Assembly: GCA_947464275.1 (NCBI GenBank)
Contig: CANHVU010000001.1
Span: 276,851-340,850 of the forward strand
Direction of reading: 5' to 3'
DNA: 64,000 bases
From: Bacteroidota bacterium
Lineage (GTDB): Bacteria > Bacteroidota > Bacteroidia > UKL13-3
The notes under the pieces were generated by a model. That model worked only from the letters and a program-made list of their open reading frames with translations, had not been told where the DNA came from and ran no database searches. Shown here piece by piece: positions 1-9,000 of the stretch. Position 1 is the stretch's first letter; the number at the start of each line of letters is the position of its first letter. The position numbers were made by a program, and so were the translations under genes.

Positions 1-946
1 GTTTGGTGTTAATGTTCAGTTTGCCAACGATTGTATCGGTCAAGAGGCAATTGACAAAGCGGCTAATTTAAAAGCTGGAGAAATTTTATTATTAGAAAAT
101 TTACGTTTTTATAAAGAAGAAGAAAAAGGTGATGTAGGCTTTGCTGAAAAGTTAAGTAAGCTTGGAAATGTATATGTAAACGATGCCTTTGGAACTGCTC
201 ATCGTGCCCATGCTAGTACTGCAATTATTGCGCAGTTTTTCCCAACTGAAAAATGCTTTGGTTATGTAATGGCAAATGAAGTTGCCAATGCAGAAAAAGT
301 AATGAAAAATGCAGAGCGTCCGTTTACTGCTATAACTGGTGGTGCCAAGGTTTCAGATAAATTATTAATCATTGAAAATTTAATCAATAGTGTTGACAAT
401 ATCATCATTGGTGGCGGAATGGCTTATACTTTTTTAAAGGCGCAAGGTTACGAAATTGGTTCATCGCTTTGCGAAGATGATAGATTGGAACTTTGCTTAG
501 ATTTATTGAAAAAAGCGGAAGCCAAAGGTGTTAAACTTTTATTGCCTGCAGATTCGGTTGTAGCTGATAAATTTGCAAATGATGCCAATATAAAAAATTG
601 TAGCAATCATAAAATCGAAACAGGTTGGATGGGCTTAGATATTGGAACGGAAGCAAGCCAAACTTTTGCCGATGTTATCAAAAATTCAAAAACTATTTTA
701 TGGAATGGTCCAATGGGTGTTTTTGAAATGAGTAATTTTGAAAATGGAACCAAAAGCGTTGCCATTGCTGTGGTAGAAGCTACTAAAAATGGGGCATTTA
801 GTTTAATTGGAGGAGGAGATAGTGCTGCTGCGGTAGCTAAGTTTGGTTTTGAAGACCAAGTAAGTTATGTAAGTACAGGTGGTGGTGCATTGTTGGAGTA
901 TTTTGAAGGGAAAGAACTTCCGGGAATAGCTGCTATAAATAATTAG
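1..946 (+). CDS. pgk: Phosphoglycerate kinase, 3' part (5' end outside window)
   Basis: Phosphoglycerate kinase transfers phosphate between 1,3-bisphosphoglycerate and ADP in glycolysis, in the cytoplasm. The reading frame is open from base 2, upstream of the first internal ATG at 269, so the gene enters from the left and its first ~80-100 residues are missing. Visible family features include [15 protein letters not shown] and [13 protein letters not shown] in the N-terminal substrate domain, then [12 protein letters not shown], the hinge region, WNGPMGVFE, and the C-terminal nucleotide-binding segment [13 protein letters not shown] followed by [18 protein letters not shown]. The tail is intact and ends at TAG. 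Identification is secure. Confidence 0.97.
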   Translation, partial: FGVNVQFANDCIGQEAIDKAANLKAGEILLLENLRFYKEEEKGDVGFAEKLSKLGNVYVNDAFGTAHRAHASTAIIAQFFPTEKCFGYVMANEVANAEKVMKNAERPFTAITGGAKVSDKLLIIENLINSVDNIIIGGGMAYTFLKAQGYEIGSSLCEDDRLELCLDLLKKAEAKGVKLLLPADSVVADKFANDANIKNCSNHKIETGWMGLDIGTEASQTFADVIKNSKTILWNGPMGVFEMSNFENGTKSVAIAVVEATKNGAFSLIGGGDSAAAVAKFGFEDQVSYVSTGGGALLEYFEGKELPGIAAINN

Positions 947-975
947 CAATAGACAATAAGTAAAAAAAATTAGAA

Positions 976-1104
976 CAAACGATGAATAGCCTTTCTCCAG
1001 AAAGCTTTCGAGATTAGCCAATGGAAATATATAATGGCACTTTGAAATAATTGATAATAACCAGAACAAAAGATGAATTGCCGTTGACTTTAGTCAACGG
1101 AATA
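976..1104. repeat. Two related intergenic hairpin repeats between pgk and fumC
   Basis: The gap holds two diverged copies of one unit. The first (about 976-1024) reads AGAACAAACGATGAATAGCC and ends TTAGCCAATGGAA. The second (about 1063-1104) reads AGAACAAAAGATGAATTGCC and continues into a perfect palindrome at 1081-1100 (CCGTTGAC, TTTA, GTCAACGG). A longer relative with the same outer edges lies at 50995-51056. No coding potential is apparent; the minus-strand ORF here overlaps pgk and is a shadow. A dispersed REP-like element is the best reading. Confidence 0.6.
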
Positions 1105-1125
1105 AAAAAAATAACAAATCAATAA

Positions 1126-2520
1126 ATGAGTTTTAGAATAGAACACGATACTATGGGCGAGGTTCAAGTACCTGCCGAAAAATATTGGGGTGCACAAACA
1201 GAGCGTAGCCGCAATAACTTTAAAATTGGTCCTGAGGCAAGCATGCCAAAGGAAATTATTCACGCATTTGCTTACTTAAAAAAAGCTGCCGCACATGCCA
1301 ACACTGATTTAGGTGTATTGCCTGCTGAAAAGCGCGATTTAATTAGCAAAGTTTGTGATGAAATTTTAACTGGAATGCACGATGGAGAGTTTCCATTGGT
1401 AATTTGGCAAACTGGCAGTGGTACACAAAGTAACATGAACTCTAACGAGGTAATTGCTAACCGTGCACACGTTTTAAATGGTGGTAATTTATTAGACGAA
1501 AATAAAGTATTACATCCAAATGATGATGTAAATAAATCGCAATCAAGTAACGATACTTTCCCAACTGCTATGCACATTGCTGCATACAAACAAACGGTAG
1601 AAATTACATTACCAGGTTTAACTTTATTGCGAAATACTTTAGATAAAAAAGCAAAAGATTTTAAAAATATAGTTAAAACAGGTAGAACCCATTTTATGGA
1701 TGCTACGCCTTTAACTTTAGGACAAGAGTTTAGTGGTTATGTACAACAATTAGACAACTCTATTAGATGCATCAATAGTGCATTGACTATGATTTTAGAA
1801 TTGGCTTTAGGTGGTACTGCAGTAGGAACAGGCTTAAATGCTCCTAAAGGTTATGATGTATTGGTAGCTAAAAAAATTGCTGAATTTACAGGTTATCCTT
1901 TTGTTACAGCACCAAATAAATTTGAAGCATTGGCAGCTCATGATGCCATGGTGGAATTAAGCGGTGCTTTAAAACGTACAGCAGTTTCGTTAATGAAAAT
2001 TGCCAACGATATTCGTATGTTATCATCAGGTCCACGTAGCGGAATTGGTGAAATAATTATTCCTGATAACGAACCAGGTTCATCTATCATGCCGGGTAAA
2101 GTAAATCCAACACAGCCAGAAGCTATGACCATGGTTTGCGCTCAGGTAATTGGTAACGATGTAGCGGTTACTGTGGGTGGTATGAACGGTCATTTTGAAT
2201 TAAATGTTTTTAAACCAGTGATGGCAGCAAACGTATTACAAAGCGCTCGTTTAATTGGTGATGCTTGTGTTTCATTCAACGATAAATGTGCCATTGGTAT
2301 TGAAGCTAACAACGATATTATTCAACGTCATTTAGAAAATTCATTAATGTTAGTTACCGCTTTAAACCCGCATATTGGTTACGAAAAAGCCGCTAAAATT
2401 GCTAAAAAAGCACATAAAGAAAACAAAACTTTACGCGAAGCAGCAGTGGAATTAGGCTACTTAACCAGCGAAGAATTTACAGCTTGGGTTAAGCCAGAAA
2501 ATATGGTTGGAAACCTATAG
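1126..2520 (+). CDS. fumC: Class II fumarate hydratase
   Basis: Fumarase C interconverts fumarate and malate in the TCA cycle and needs no iron-sulfur cluster. The 464-residue length is normal for the class II family. The start [25 protein letters not shown] is the standard N-terminus. The active-site regions [28 protein letters not shown] and [17 protein letters not shown] are present, and the superfamily signature [11 protein letters not shown] begins near residue 318. The ATG at 1126 is the only sensible start. A strong terminator follows at 2540. It shares carbon flow with the malic enzyme at 33.5-35.8 kb but is not linked to it. Confidence 0.97.
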   Translation: MSFRIEHDTMGEVQVPAEKYWGAQTERSRNNFKIGPEASMPKEIIHAFAYLKKAAAHANTDLGVLPAEKRDLISKVCDEILTGMHDGEFPLVIWQTGSGTQSNMNSNEVIANRAHVLNGGNLLDENKVLHPNDDVNKSQSSNDTFPTAMHIAAYKQTVEITLPGLTLLRNTLDKKAKDFKNIVKTGRTHFMDATPLTLGQEFSGYVQQLDNSIRCINSALTMILELALGGTAVGTGLNAPKGYDVLVAKKIAEFTGYPFVTAPNKFEALAAHDAMVELSGALKRTAVSLMKIANDIRMLSSGPRSGIGEIIIPDNEPGSSIMPGKVNPTQPEAMTMVCAQVIGNDVAVTVGGMNGHFELNVFKPVMAANVLQSARLIGDACVSFNDKCAIGIEANNDIIQRHLENSLMLVTALNPHIGYEKAAKIAKKAHKENKTLREAAVELGYLTSEEFTAWVKPENMVGNL

Positions 2521-2539
2521 TTTGAAAAATTAATATAAA

Positions 2540-2568
2540 AACGCACCGAATTACGGTGCGTTTTTTTT
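2540..2568 (+). terminator. Rho-independent terminator after fumC
   Basis: An 8-bp perfect stem (ACGCACCG / CGGTGCGT) with an AATTA loop is followed by eight T residues. It sits 20 bp after the fumC stop and before the next gene. Confidence 0.9.
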
Positions 2569-2601
2569 GCCCTGATTTCACTATTATTGCATCTAATTAT
2601 T

Positions 2602-3282
2602 ATGTTAAAACTAATTAAACCTTTTATACTGCTTGTTTTATTAGCAATTACACCTGCACTTCATGCGCAACAAGAGGAAATTATTGATTCAACAATTGCA
2701 GATGATGAAGAACGACCAGTTAAAGTTTTACCAGACGATAAGTATAAATTTGGAATAAAAATAGGGGGACAATTTAGTACTATAGTTGGGGCAGAGAATG
2801 AAAACAATACCTTAAGATTTGGAGTGAATGGTGGGTTGTACATGCGAAAAAAATTCAAGAATGAAAAGTGGGGATATCAAATTGAATTAAATGGAAGTTT
2901 ACGTGGCAGTAATTACAATTCAACTAAAGATGACTACAGTGCTTTGAGATTGGTTTATGTTGATTTGCCAACTTATCTTTTTGTGAATTTAACAAAAGAC
3001 CAAAACCAAAAAGTATTAGTAGGGCCTCAATTTTCTTATTTACTCTCATCGTCTTTATATAAAGGGACTTCGAATTTGGCATATAATCAAGAGCCTAGTT
3101 TAGTTAATCATGATATTTTAGCTTGTGCAGGATATCAAATTAGGCTTGGGCATGTGTCTATTCAAAGTGTATTTAAGTTTGGCTTTGTCAATATAAATGA
3201 TGGTTTGTTGCCAGAGGCTACCCCCAAGAACAAAGGACAGAATATGAACAATATTTTATTAGAAGTGAACTTACTATTTTAA
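2602..3282 (+). CDS. Outer membrane beta-barrel protein (PorT/OMP_b-brl family type)
   Basis: Predicted outer-membrane barrel of unknown ligand. An upstream TTG at 2587 keeps the frame open, but the ATG at 2602 gives a clean signal peptide (MLKLIKPFILLVLLAITPALHA, cut before QQEE), so I start there; 226 residues. After a short acidic linker the protein reads FGIKIGGQFSTIVG and continues in alternating strands (GVNGGLYMRKKF, WGYQIELNGSLRG, VYVDLPTYLFVNLT, VLVGPQFSYLLSSSLY), ending LLEVNLLF with a terminal aromatic residue as barrels do. That pattern fits the PorT-like barrel families of Bacteroidota. There is nothing to show it is PorT itself. A 16-bp gap separates it from pyrF. Confidence 0.75.
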   Translation: MLKLIKPFILLVLLAITPALHAQQEEIIDSTIADDEERPVKVLPDDKYKFGIKIGGQFSTIVGAENENNTLRFGVNGGLYMRKKFKNEKWGYQIELNGSLRGSNYNSTKDDYSALRLVYVDLPTYLFVNLTKDQNQKVLVGPQFSYLLSSSLYKGTSNLAYNQEPSLVNHDILACAGYQIRLGHVSIQSVFKFGFVNINDGLLPEATPKNKGQNMNNILLEVNLLF

Positions 3283-3298
3283 AATTATAATTAATAAA

Positions 3299-4099
3299 GT
3301 GACTAAACAAGAACTCATTCAGCAAATTAAGTTAAAGAGAAGTTTTTTATGTGTAGGCTTAGATAGCGATTTAACTAAAATTCCGAAGCATTTATTAACC
3401 ACCGAGGATCCAATTTTTGAGTTCAATAAAGCCATTATTGACGCCACAAAAGATTATTGTGTAAGTTATAAAATTAATACTGCTTTTTACGAAGCAGAAG
3501 GAATTAGTGGTTGGCAAAGTATGGCCAAAACTTTGGCTTATATACCTGAAAATATTTTAACAATTGCCGATGCAAAACGTGGGGATATTGGTAATACTAG
3601 TAACATGTATGCAAAGGCATTTTTTGAAAAAATGAATTTTGATGCTATTACGCTTGCACCCTACATGGGTAATGATAGTTTAGCACCGTTTTTTGAACAT
3701 AAAAACAAATGGGGCATTGTATTGGCATTAACTAGTAATGCAGGAAGTTCCGATTATGAACAACAAAAAATTGAAGGTGAATTTTTATACGAACACGTAA
3801 TAAAAAACACTTGTAAATTAGCATCAGATGAGCAGTTAATGTTTGTAGTTGGTGCTACCAAACCGCAAGATTTTACAACCATCAGAAAGCATGCGCCTAC
3901 CCACTTTTTGTTGGTTCCAGGTGTTGGTGCACAAGGCGGTAGCTTAGCAGAAGTGGTGAAGTATGGAAAAACCGATGAAATTGGTTTGTTAATCAATGCT
4001 TCTAGAAGTATTATTTATGCAAGCAATGGAGTTGATTTTACTGAAGCTGCTCAATCAGAAGCAAAGAAAATGGCTGAAGAAATGAGCGAATATATTTAG
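3299..4099 (+). CDS. pyrF: Orotidine 5'-phosphate decarboxylase (type 2)
   Basis: Converts OMP to UMP, the last step of de novo pyrimidine synthesis. The 266-residue length and the motif DAKRGDIGNTS (from about residue 91) match the longer PyrF subfamily 2; the Asp and Lys of DxK are the catalytic residues. N-terminal FLCVGLDSDLTKIP and C-terminal LLVPGVGAQGG and INASRSIIYAS (phosphate loop) complete the TIM barrel. The start is GTG at 3299; no ATG lies near, and the next residues TKQELIQQIKLKRSFLCVGLD fit the family start. The stop abuts the stop of the convergent gene at 4100. Confidence 0.95.
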   Translation: MTKQELIQQIKLKRSFLCVGLDSDLTKIPKHLLTTEDPIFEFNKAIIDATKDYCVSYKINTAFYEAEGISGWQSMAKTLAYIPENILTIADAKRGDIGNTSNMYAKAFFEKMNFDAITLAPYMGNDSLAPFFEHKNKWGIVLALTSNAGSSDYEQQKIEGEFLYEHVIKNTCKLASDEQLMFVVGATKPQDFTTIRKHAPTHFLLVPGVGAQGGSLAEVVKYGKTDEIGLLINASRSIIYASNGVDFTEAAQSEAKKMAEEMSEYI

Positions 4100-4645
4100 T
4101 TAATTTCTTACAGTTATTACCCAATTATCCGAAATTTTATTCTTTGGATTTTCGGGTAAAACAAATGCATTAATTACTGAAGTTGCCGTTCCAATTCCTA
4201 CCGAAATGAGCACTGTTTGCCATGTTTCTAATTGGGTATTCCTGAACAAATCGATGGTGCCAAAAAATGTACCTAACATAATAGTAGAAGATAGTAAACT
4301 TTTTCCTAAAGTTCTACCTGCGGTAATTCGCCTAAAAGCCACAATATCTTTGATATCAACAACTCTATAATTGGGTTCAAATTTTTTACTTAGTTTTTGA
4401 GTCCAAACAGGTGGTTCATCTGCCTCATGTCCTAAAACTATGTTGGAATCATTGATTTCAGTTACAATATTTTTTACATAAAATATCTGATTGTTATAGC
4501 CTTTAAATTTAATTGAAAGTGTTTGACCAACACTTACCTCAAGGGTTTCGTTGGTTTTGGTATTTAAAAAAATCAAACTTTTTTGAGCAAAACCTTGACA
4601 AGAAAAAAGTAAAATAATGATAAAGCTTAATAGATTTTTTTTCAT
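4100..4645 (-). CDS. Exported hypothetical protein
   Basis: I do not recognise a family. The 181-residue product begins with a signal peptide (MKKNLLSFIIILLFSCQGFA, cut before QKSL). The mature part starts with a predicted beta-rich segment (SLIFLNTKTNETLEVSVGQTLSIKFKGY). Further on come VVDIKDIVAFRRI and two hydrophobic stretches (LLSSTIMLGTFFGTIDLF and WQTVLISVGIGTATSVINAFVLP) that may be membrane segments. The stop codon is immediately next to the pyrF stop. It lies 10 bp downstream of the DUF2851 gene on the same strand, so the two probably share a transcript. Confidence 0.6.
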   Translation of the reverse strand: MKKNLLSFIIILLFSCQGFAQKSLIFLNTKTNETLEVSVGQTLSIKFKGYNNQIFYVKNIVTEINDSNIVLGHEADEPPVWTQKLSKKFEPNYRVVDIKDIVAFRRITAGRTLGKSLLSSTIMLGTFFGTIDLFRNTQLETWQTVLISVGIGTATSVINAFVLPENPKNKISDNWVITVRN

Positions 4646-4655
4646 AAAAAAATGG

Positions 4656-5930
4656 TTAATTATTATTCAAAATATGAAATCCAATTTCACAATTTAAACA
4701 TTTTTTGTTGGCGCAATATTCATTTTTTAATTGTAACAATGCTTGTGTTTGTGCTGCATTTTGTGCTTTTATTTTTAAGCCTTCCCAAAAAGTAACAATA
4801 TTGTTTTTTTCAGGGCTTAATTGTTCCAACCAATTTACTGCCTTATCACACTTTGATTCATCAAAGCGGAGCTTGCCATATAAAAACACAATGGGAACAA
4901 CTGTATTGATAATAATGGTGTTGATAGCAGATTTGCCCAAGTCGGTTTTTACTGCATCAAAATCATGGTTACTTAACTCGCTTAAATGAATCAAATGTAT
5001 ATGTTTTAGTTGATATAAGCCTTGTAATTCTTTAATAGTATCAATTGTTAAAACCTTTGAAAACAAGTGACTGCTTTGGTATAAAAGTGCTGCAAATTGC
5101 ATCAGCCTAATAGTTGGAAAATTACTTGGACGCATTTTTCCAAACTTCCAAATAGATTTATCGATACTTACTAAATCGTATTTTTTTTGAAGGTAAAAAT
5201 ATTCTTTTTGCAAAAATTTTAAGTAATCATCTTTTAACTCTTTATCAAAAAAACCAGCAGTACCAAGCACCAACGCCTCTATTTGACTTAATTTGTCTTT
5301 GTGTTTTGCAATTATTTGTAGTGGTAAATTTTTGGCTAACCATTCAAAAGCTTGTTCATTGGTTTTTTGTCCAAAATATTGTGCTGTTAGCATATAAAAA
5401 GTCTGTTCCCAATTGTTGTTATTGGCTTTTAGCAACGTTTCAATTCTACCACATTTATTTTCCAATCGCTCAAATACTAACCTATGAAGCCAATGGTTTA
5501 ATTTAAATTCATTTGGTAAATTAAATATGGGTTCGCATGGAATTTCATTTTTTTGATATTGTAGTATTTGGTATTTATTTAGCAATTCAGGGTTTAAATA
5601 ATTTTTAAGTTCCAAAGTTAACAAGGGAAGATTATGGTGGTCAAAAATGGGTTTGTCGTTTTCATAAACCACATGTAAAATCACATTTTCGTATTTTTTA
5701 TCTCCTGTATGTTTGTGGTTAAGCCAATCGCTAGCTTTGATGTGAATTTCAATATTTCCAACTAAAATTTCATTGTCAATTTTTATTTTAGCATTAAAAA
5801 AATCTGGGCCTGCATCTTGGTTTAAAGTCCCAATACTTATTATTTCAATAGGATTTTTATCTGATAATAGGAGGTTTTGCTTGAGTAAAATCTTGCTTTG
5901 CCAAATAAAATGTAATAAATCTTCTTTCAT
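4656..5930 (-). CDS. DUF2851 family protein
   Basis: A 424-residue cytoplasmic protein of the DUF2851 family, widespread in Bacteroidota and of unknown function. Family features seen are the start MKEDLLHFIWQSKILLKQNL, then IEIISIGTLNQDAGPDFFNAKIKID, VGNIEIHIKASDWLNHKH and NVILHVVYENDKPI. The C-terminus contains a Cys cluster (YCANKKCLNCEIGFHIL) that could bind a metal. No signal peptide or membrane segment is present. The exported hypothetical gene follows 10 bp downstream. Function cannot be inferred further. Confidence 0.85.
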   Translation of the reverse strand: MKEDLLHFIWQSKILLKQNLLLSDKNPIEIISIGTLNQDAGPDFFNAKIKIDNEILVGNIEIHIKASDWLNHKHTGDKKYENVILHVVYENDKPIFDHHNLPLLTLELKNYLNPELLNKYQILQYQKNEIPCEPIFNLPNEFKLNHWLHRLVFERLENKCGRIETLLKANNNNWEQTFYMLTAQYFGQKTNEQAFEWLAKNLPLQIIAKHKDKLSQIEALVLGTAGFFDKELKDDYLKFLQKEYFYLQKKYDLVSIDKSIWKFGKMRPSNFPTIRLMQFAALLYQSSHLFSKVLTIDTIKELQGLYQLKHIHLIHLSELSNHDFDAVKTDLGKSAINTIIINTVVPIVFLYGKLRFDESKCDKAVNWLEQLSPEKNNIVTFWEGLKIKAQNAAQTQALLQLKNEYCANKKCLNCEIGFHILNNN

Positions 5931-6066
5931 ATAAATTTCGATATGGCAAGATATAAATATTGTATTTTTATTTAAGTTAAAAAATGCTAACGATTAATTT
6001 ACAATACCATATTATTTTTATAGTATTAAAAGTTTTACATTGCCAAGCTTTTTAAATAGCAAAATT

Positions 6067-8853
6067 ATGTTTAAAAAAATTTTACTCAATTTAGGTTTTT
6101 GTGCAGTTGCTATTGCATCACAAGCACAAGCATTATTACCAACATCATGGAATTTTTCAACCCCATCTAGTTCTGCTGTCCCAGTTGGCTGGACATTGGG
6201 TTTGGGAACAAATGGTAATTTAACATATGGTTTTGGTGTTGGAGATGCGATTTCTTGCAGATTGGATGCTGCAGGTGAATATGTATTAATCAATATAGCA
6301 GATAAACCAGGTGTTTTAAGTTATTATTTAAGTCCTCAAAATGCAGGTAATCCGTGGGCGGGTCAATTTGATATTCAAGAAAGTGACAATGGAACTACAT
6401 GGAGTAATGTTCGTTCTATTACTTCAAAAGCTACTACAGCTACAAACTTTACAGGAGGTAAGTATTCCGACTCTAATTTGAAGCAAACAACCAGATTTGT
6501 AAGGTTTTTTTTCACAACAAAAATAGCAGGAGGTAGTGCCTCTATTCCAGGTGGAAATATTGCTTTGGATAGTGTTTTGATTTTGCCAGCATCTGCAGCA
6601 ACTACTCCTACTATTCAAATAAGTAGAAATAACGCAATTATTGCGAATAATTCGCAAAATGTGGTTGGAAATAATGCTAATTTTTCATTTAAAATTAAAA
6701 ATTTGGGTTTGACTGATACTTTATTAATTGACAGTGTAAGTTTTACAGGAATTAATGCAACTGAATACTCTTTCTCTAATCCATTGCCAATAAAGATTGC
6801 AGCTAAAGATTCATTTTTTTTAAATTGTGTTTTAGATACAATTGGAAAGGGAAGTAAAATAGCAGCTATTAATATTTTTAACAATGATATTGACAAATCA
6901 AAATTCACCATAAATTTATACGGTATTGGTGGAAATTTAGCTACCGAACCTAGTTTCAAATCTACCAATTTAAGCTTTACAAACGTTACGGCTTATGGAA
7001 TGAATGTAACGATTGAGGATACAAACACAACTACTGAAAATTATTTAGTTTTACGTAAAAGAAATGGAACAATTTCTGAGGTTCCAGTAGATGGAGTTAC
7101 CTACCAAAGAGGAGATTATATAGGTGATGCACAAGTAGCTTATGTTGGAAAAATAGGAACATTTAAACCAACTTATATTCTGGCAAATAACAATTATAGT
7201 TATTCGGTTTTTTCATTTAATGGACCAGCTACTTATGAAAATTATTTAACAAATAGTATTAATTCAAGTTCTACACAATCATTAACCGGAAATCCAGGAA
7301 ATTACTATAACAATATTGATCCGGCTTCTAGCACCTTTATTACAAATTTAAGTGCCAAGGTAAATGTTCATGATACCGTTTTTTACAGTAACTATATAAC
7401 AACTGTAATCAATAATTTTTTAACAAGAGATACAACATTAGGCAAAAAGGTTGTAAATTGTGTTTATACAGGACTACCTTATATTTATGCTGAACCTTTT
7501 GTATGGAATGCAAGTGGCAATACAGGTATTTTAACAAGAGAACATACACGTGCACAAAGCACCATGCCGAGTAACAATGCAACGCAAAATCCTAATTGGC
7601 CTCGTAGTCCAACAAACTTTGAATTACCTGAATACAATGATTTACATAATTTATTCCCTGCTCATCAAACATTAGCTAATGCGCCACGTTCCAACAATCC
7701 TTTTGGCGAGTGTGTAACAATAACGTCTACCTCTCCATCTGGTTTTGGTAAATTAGGAAAAGACGCAAATGGCAATACTGTTTATGAACCAAAAGATACG
7801 CAAAAAGGTGATTTAGCTAGGGCATTGTTTTATATGTCGGTTAGTTACAATGGCATAAATGGAAATGTTTGGACTTTACCTGCTGATCAAGGTTTAGCAG
7901 TTTTATTAAAGTGGCACCAACAAGATCCACCAAGTGAAGAAGAAATTGCTCGCCATGAATACATAGCTTCAGTTCAAAAAAACCGTAATCCATTCATTGA
8001 TAATCCTAGTTGGGCAAACTTGATTGATTTTAAAACAATGACTTTAATTCAAACCAAAGTTCTAGCAGTTAATACACCTAATGGTGGCGAAAATTTAGTA
8101 GCAGGAAAATCTACCAATATTACTTGGTTAGCTGCAAATATTACTGGTAAAGTAAAATTAGAATACACCACTAATGGAACCGATTTTGTTTTTATTGATT
8201 CAGTAGATGCAAGTACAGCAACTTATACTTGGACTGTTCCTTCAGTTGCAACAACTACAGCAAAAATTAAAATTACAACTTTAGATAATGCTAACTCTGA
8301 TTTAAGCAATGCTAACTTTACCATTAATGTTCCTACTTTAAAATTGTTAACTCCAGTGGCAAACGATATTTGGAAAGAAACCGAAGTAAAAACAATTACA
8401 TGGCAAAGCTCTTTTGTAGATTCGGTTTCAATTAAACTTGTAATAAATGGTGTTACTGAATTATGGAAGAAAAAGGAATTAGCAAGCAAAGGAAGTCATA
8501 CATTAACCGTTCCTTTTGCAAATACAGCAAATGCTAAAATATTTATTAATGAAATTGGCGGAAATTTAAAAGATAGCAGCTCTACCTTTACCATCCAGCC
8601 GTCAATTGGTGTAAATGAGGTTTCAAACGCTAATTTTAATATTTATCCTAACCCAAGTAATGGAACTATTTTCTTCACCACTGATTTAAATTTACAAAAT
8701 GCTTCATTCGAAATATTTGATGTAACAGGTAAATTAATTATCAAAGATGAATTGAATAAAACCAATTCAATTGCTATTCATTCTAAAGGAATTTTCGTAC
8801 TAAAAGCAATGATTGATGGTAAATCAATTATTAGAAAAATAGTAGTGGAATAA
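6067..8853 (+). CDS. Secreted endonuclease I family nuclease with T9SS C-terminal sorting domain
   Basis: Predicted extracellular DNA/RNA nuclease. An in-frame TTG at 6040 extends the frame, but the ATG at 6067 starts a proper signal peptide (MFKKILLNLGFCAVAIASQAQA); 928 residues. Order: N-terminal beta domain, a HYDIN-like 'choice-of-anchor' Ig domain (about 190-290), a low-similarity linker, then the endonuclease I (EndA/NucM) core with EHTRAQS near residue 492, DLHNLFPAH near 525 and APRSNNPFG. Two Ig-like repeats follow (VNTPNGGENLVAGKSTNITWLA and LLTPVANDIWKETEVKTITWQS). The T9SS signal begins at IYPNPSNGTIFF and ends GKSIIRKIVVE. Likely roles are nutrient scavenging or biofilm DNA degradation (inference). 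Confidence 0.88.
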   Translation: MFKKILLNLGFCAVAIASQAQALLPTSWNFSTPSSSAVPVGWTLGLGTNGNLTYGFGVGDAISCRLDAAGEYVLINIADKPGVLSYYLSPQNAGNPWAGQFDIQESDNGTTWSNVRSITSKATTATNFTGGKYSDSNLKQTTRFVRFFFTTKIAGGSASIPGGNIALDSVLILPASAATTPTIQISRNNAIIANNSQNVVGNNANFSFKIKNLGLTDTLLIDSVSFTGINATEYSFSNPLPIKIAAKDSFFLNCVLDTIGKGSKIAAINIFNNDIDKSKFTINLYGIGGNLATEPSFKSTNLSFTNVTAYGMNVTIEDTNTTTENYLVLRKRNGTISEVPVDGVTYQRGDYIGDAQVAYVGKIGTFKPTYILANNNYSYSVFSFNGPATYENYLTNSINSSSTQSLTGNPGNYYNNIDPASSTFITNLSAKVNVHDTVFYSNYITTVINNFLTRDTTLGKKVVNCVYTGLPYIYAEPFVWNASGNTGILTREHTRAQSTMPSNNATQNPNWPRSPTNFELPEYNDLHNLFPAHQTLANAPRSNNPFGECVTITSTSPSGFGKLGKDANGNTVYEPKDTQKGDLARALFYMSVSYNGINGNVWTLPADQGLAVLLKWHQQDPPSEEEIARHEYIASVQKNRNPFIDNPSWANLIDFKTMTLIQTKVLAVNTPNGGENLVAGKSTNITWLAANITGKVKLEYTTNGTDFVFIDSVDASTATYTWTVPSVATTTAKIKITTLDNANSDLSNANFTINVPTLKLLTPVANDIWKETEVKTITWQSSFVDSVSIKLVINGVTELWKKKELASKGSHTLTVPFANTANAKIFINEIGGNLKDSSSTFTIQPSIGVNEVSNANFNIYPNPSNGTIFFTTDLNLQNASFEIFDVTGKLIIKDELNKTNSIAIHSKGIFVLKAMIDGKSIIRKIVVE

Positions 8854-8871
8854 ATTAAAACACTCAAACAG

Positions 8872-8904
8872 AAAGCCGATTCTAATTTTAGAGTCGGCTT
8901 TTTT
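8872..8904 (+). terminator. Rho-independent terminator after the endonuclease gene
   Basis: The stem AAGCCGA / TCGGCTT has a 14-base loop that can extend the pairing (CTAA/TTAG) and is followed by a T run. It sits 20-50 bp after the stop at 8853. Confidence 0.85.
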
Positions 8905-9000
8905 ATGTTTAATGGAGGTGTTTTGAATAGAAAATCAAATAAAAAATATAAGAATAAAACTCCAAAAAAAGTAGCATATTTGCCGCTTTATTGATACAAA

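Noticed and set aside
803..1069. 88-residue minus-strand ORF over the pgk end
   Set aside because: It is antisense to the conserved pgk C-terminus and the hairpin repeats; the composition follows the opposite strand and no family is visible.
2602..3282. Assignment as the T9SS component PorT
   Set aside because: The barrel style fits the broad PorT-like group, but no feature separates it from many generic outer-membrane barrels of Bacteroidota, so no gene symbol is given.
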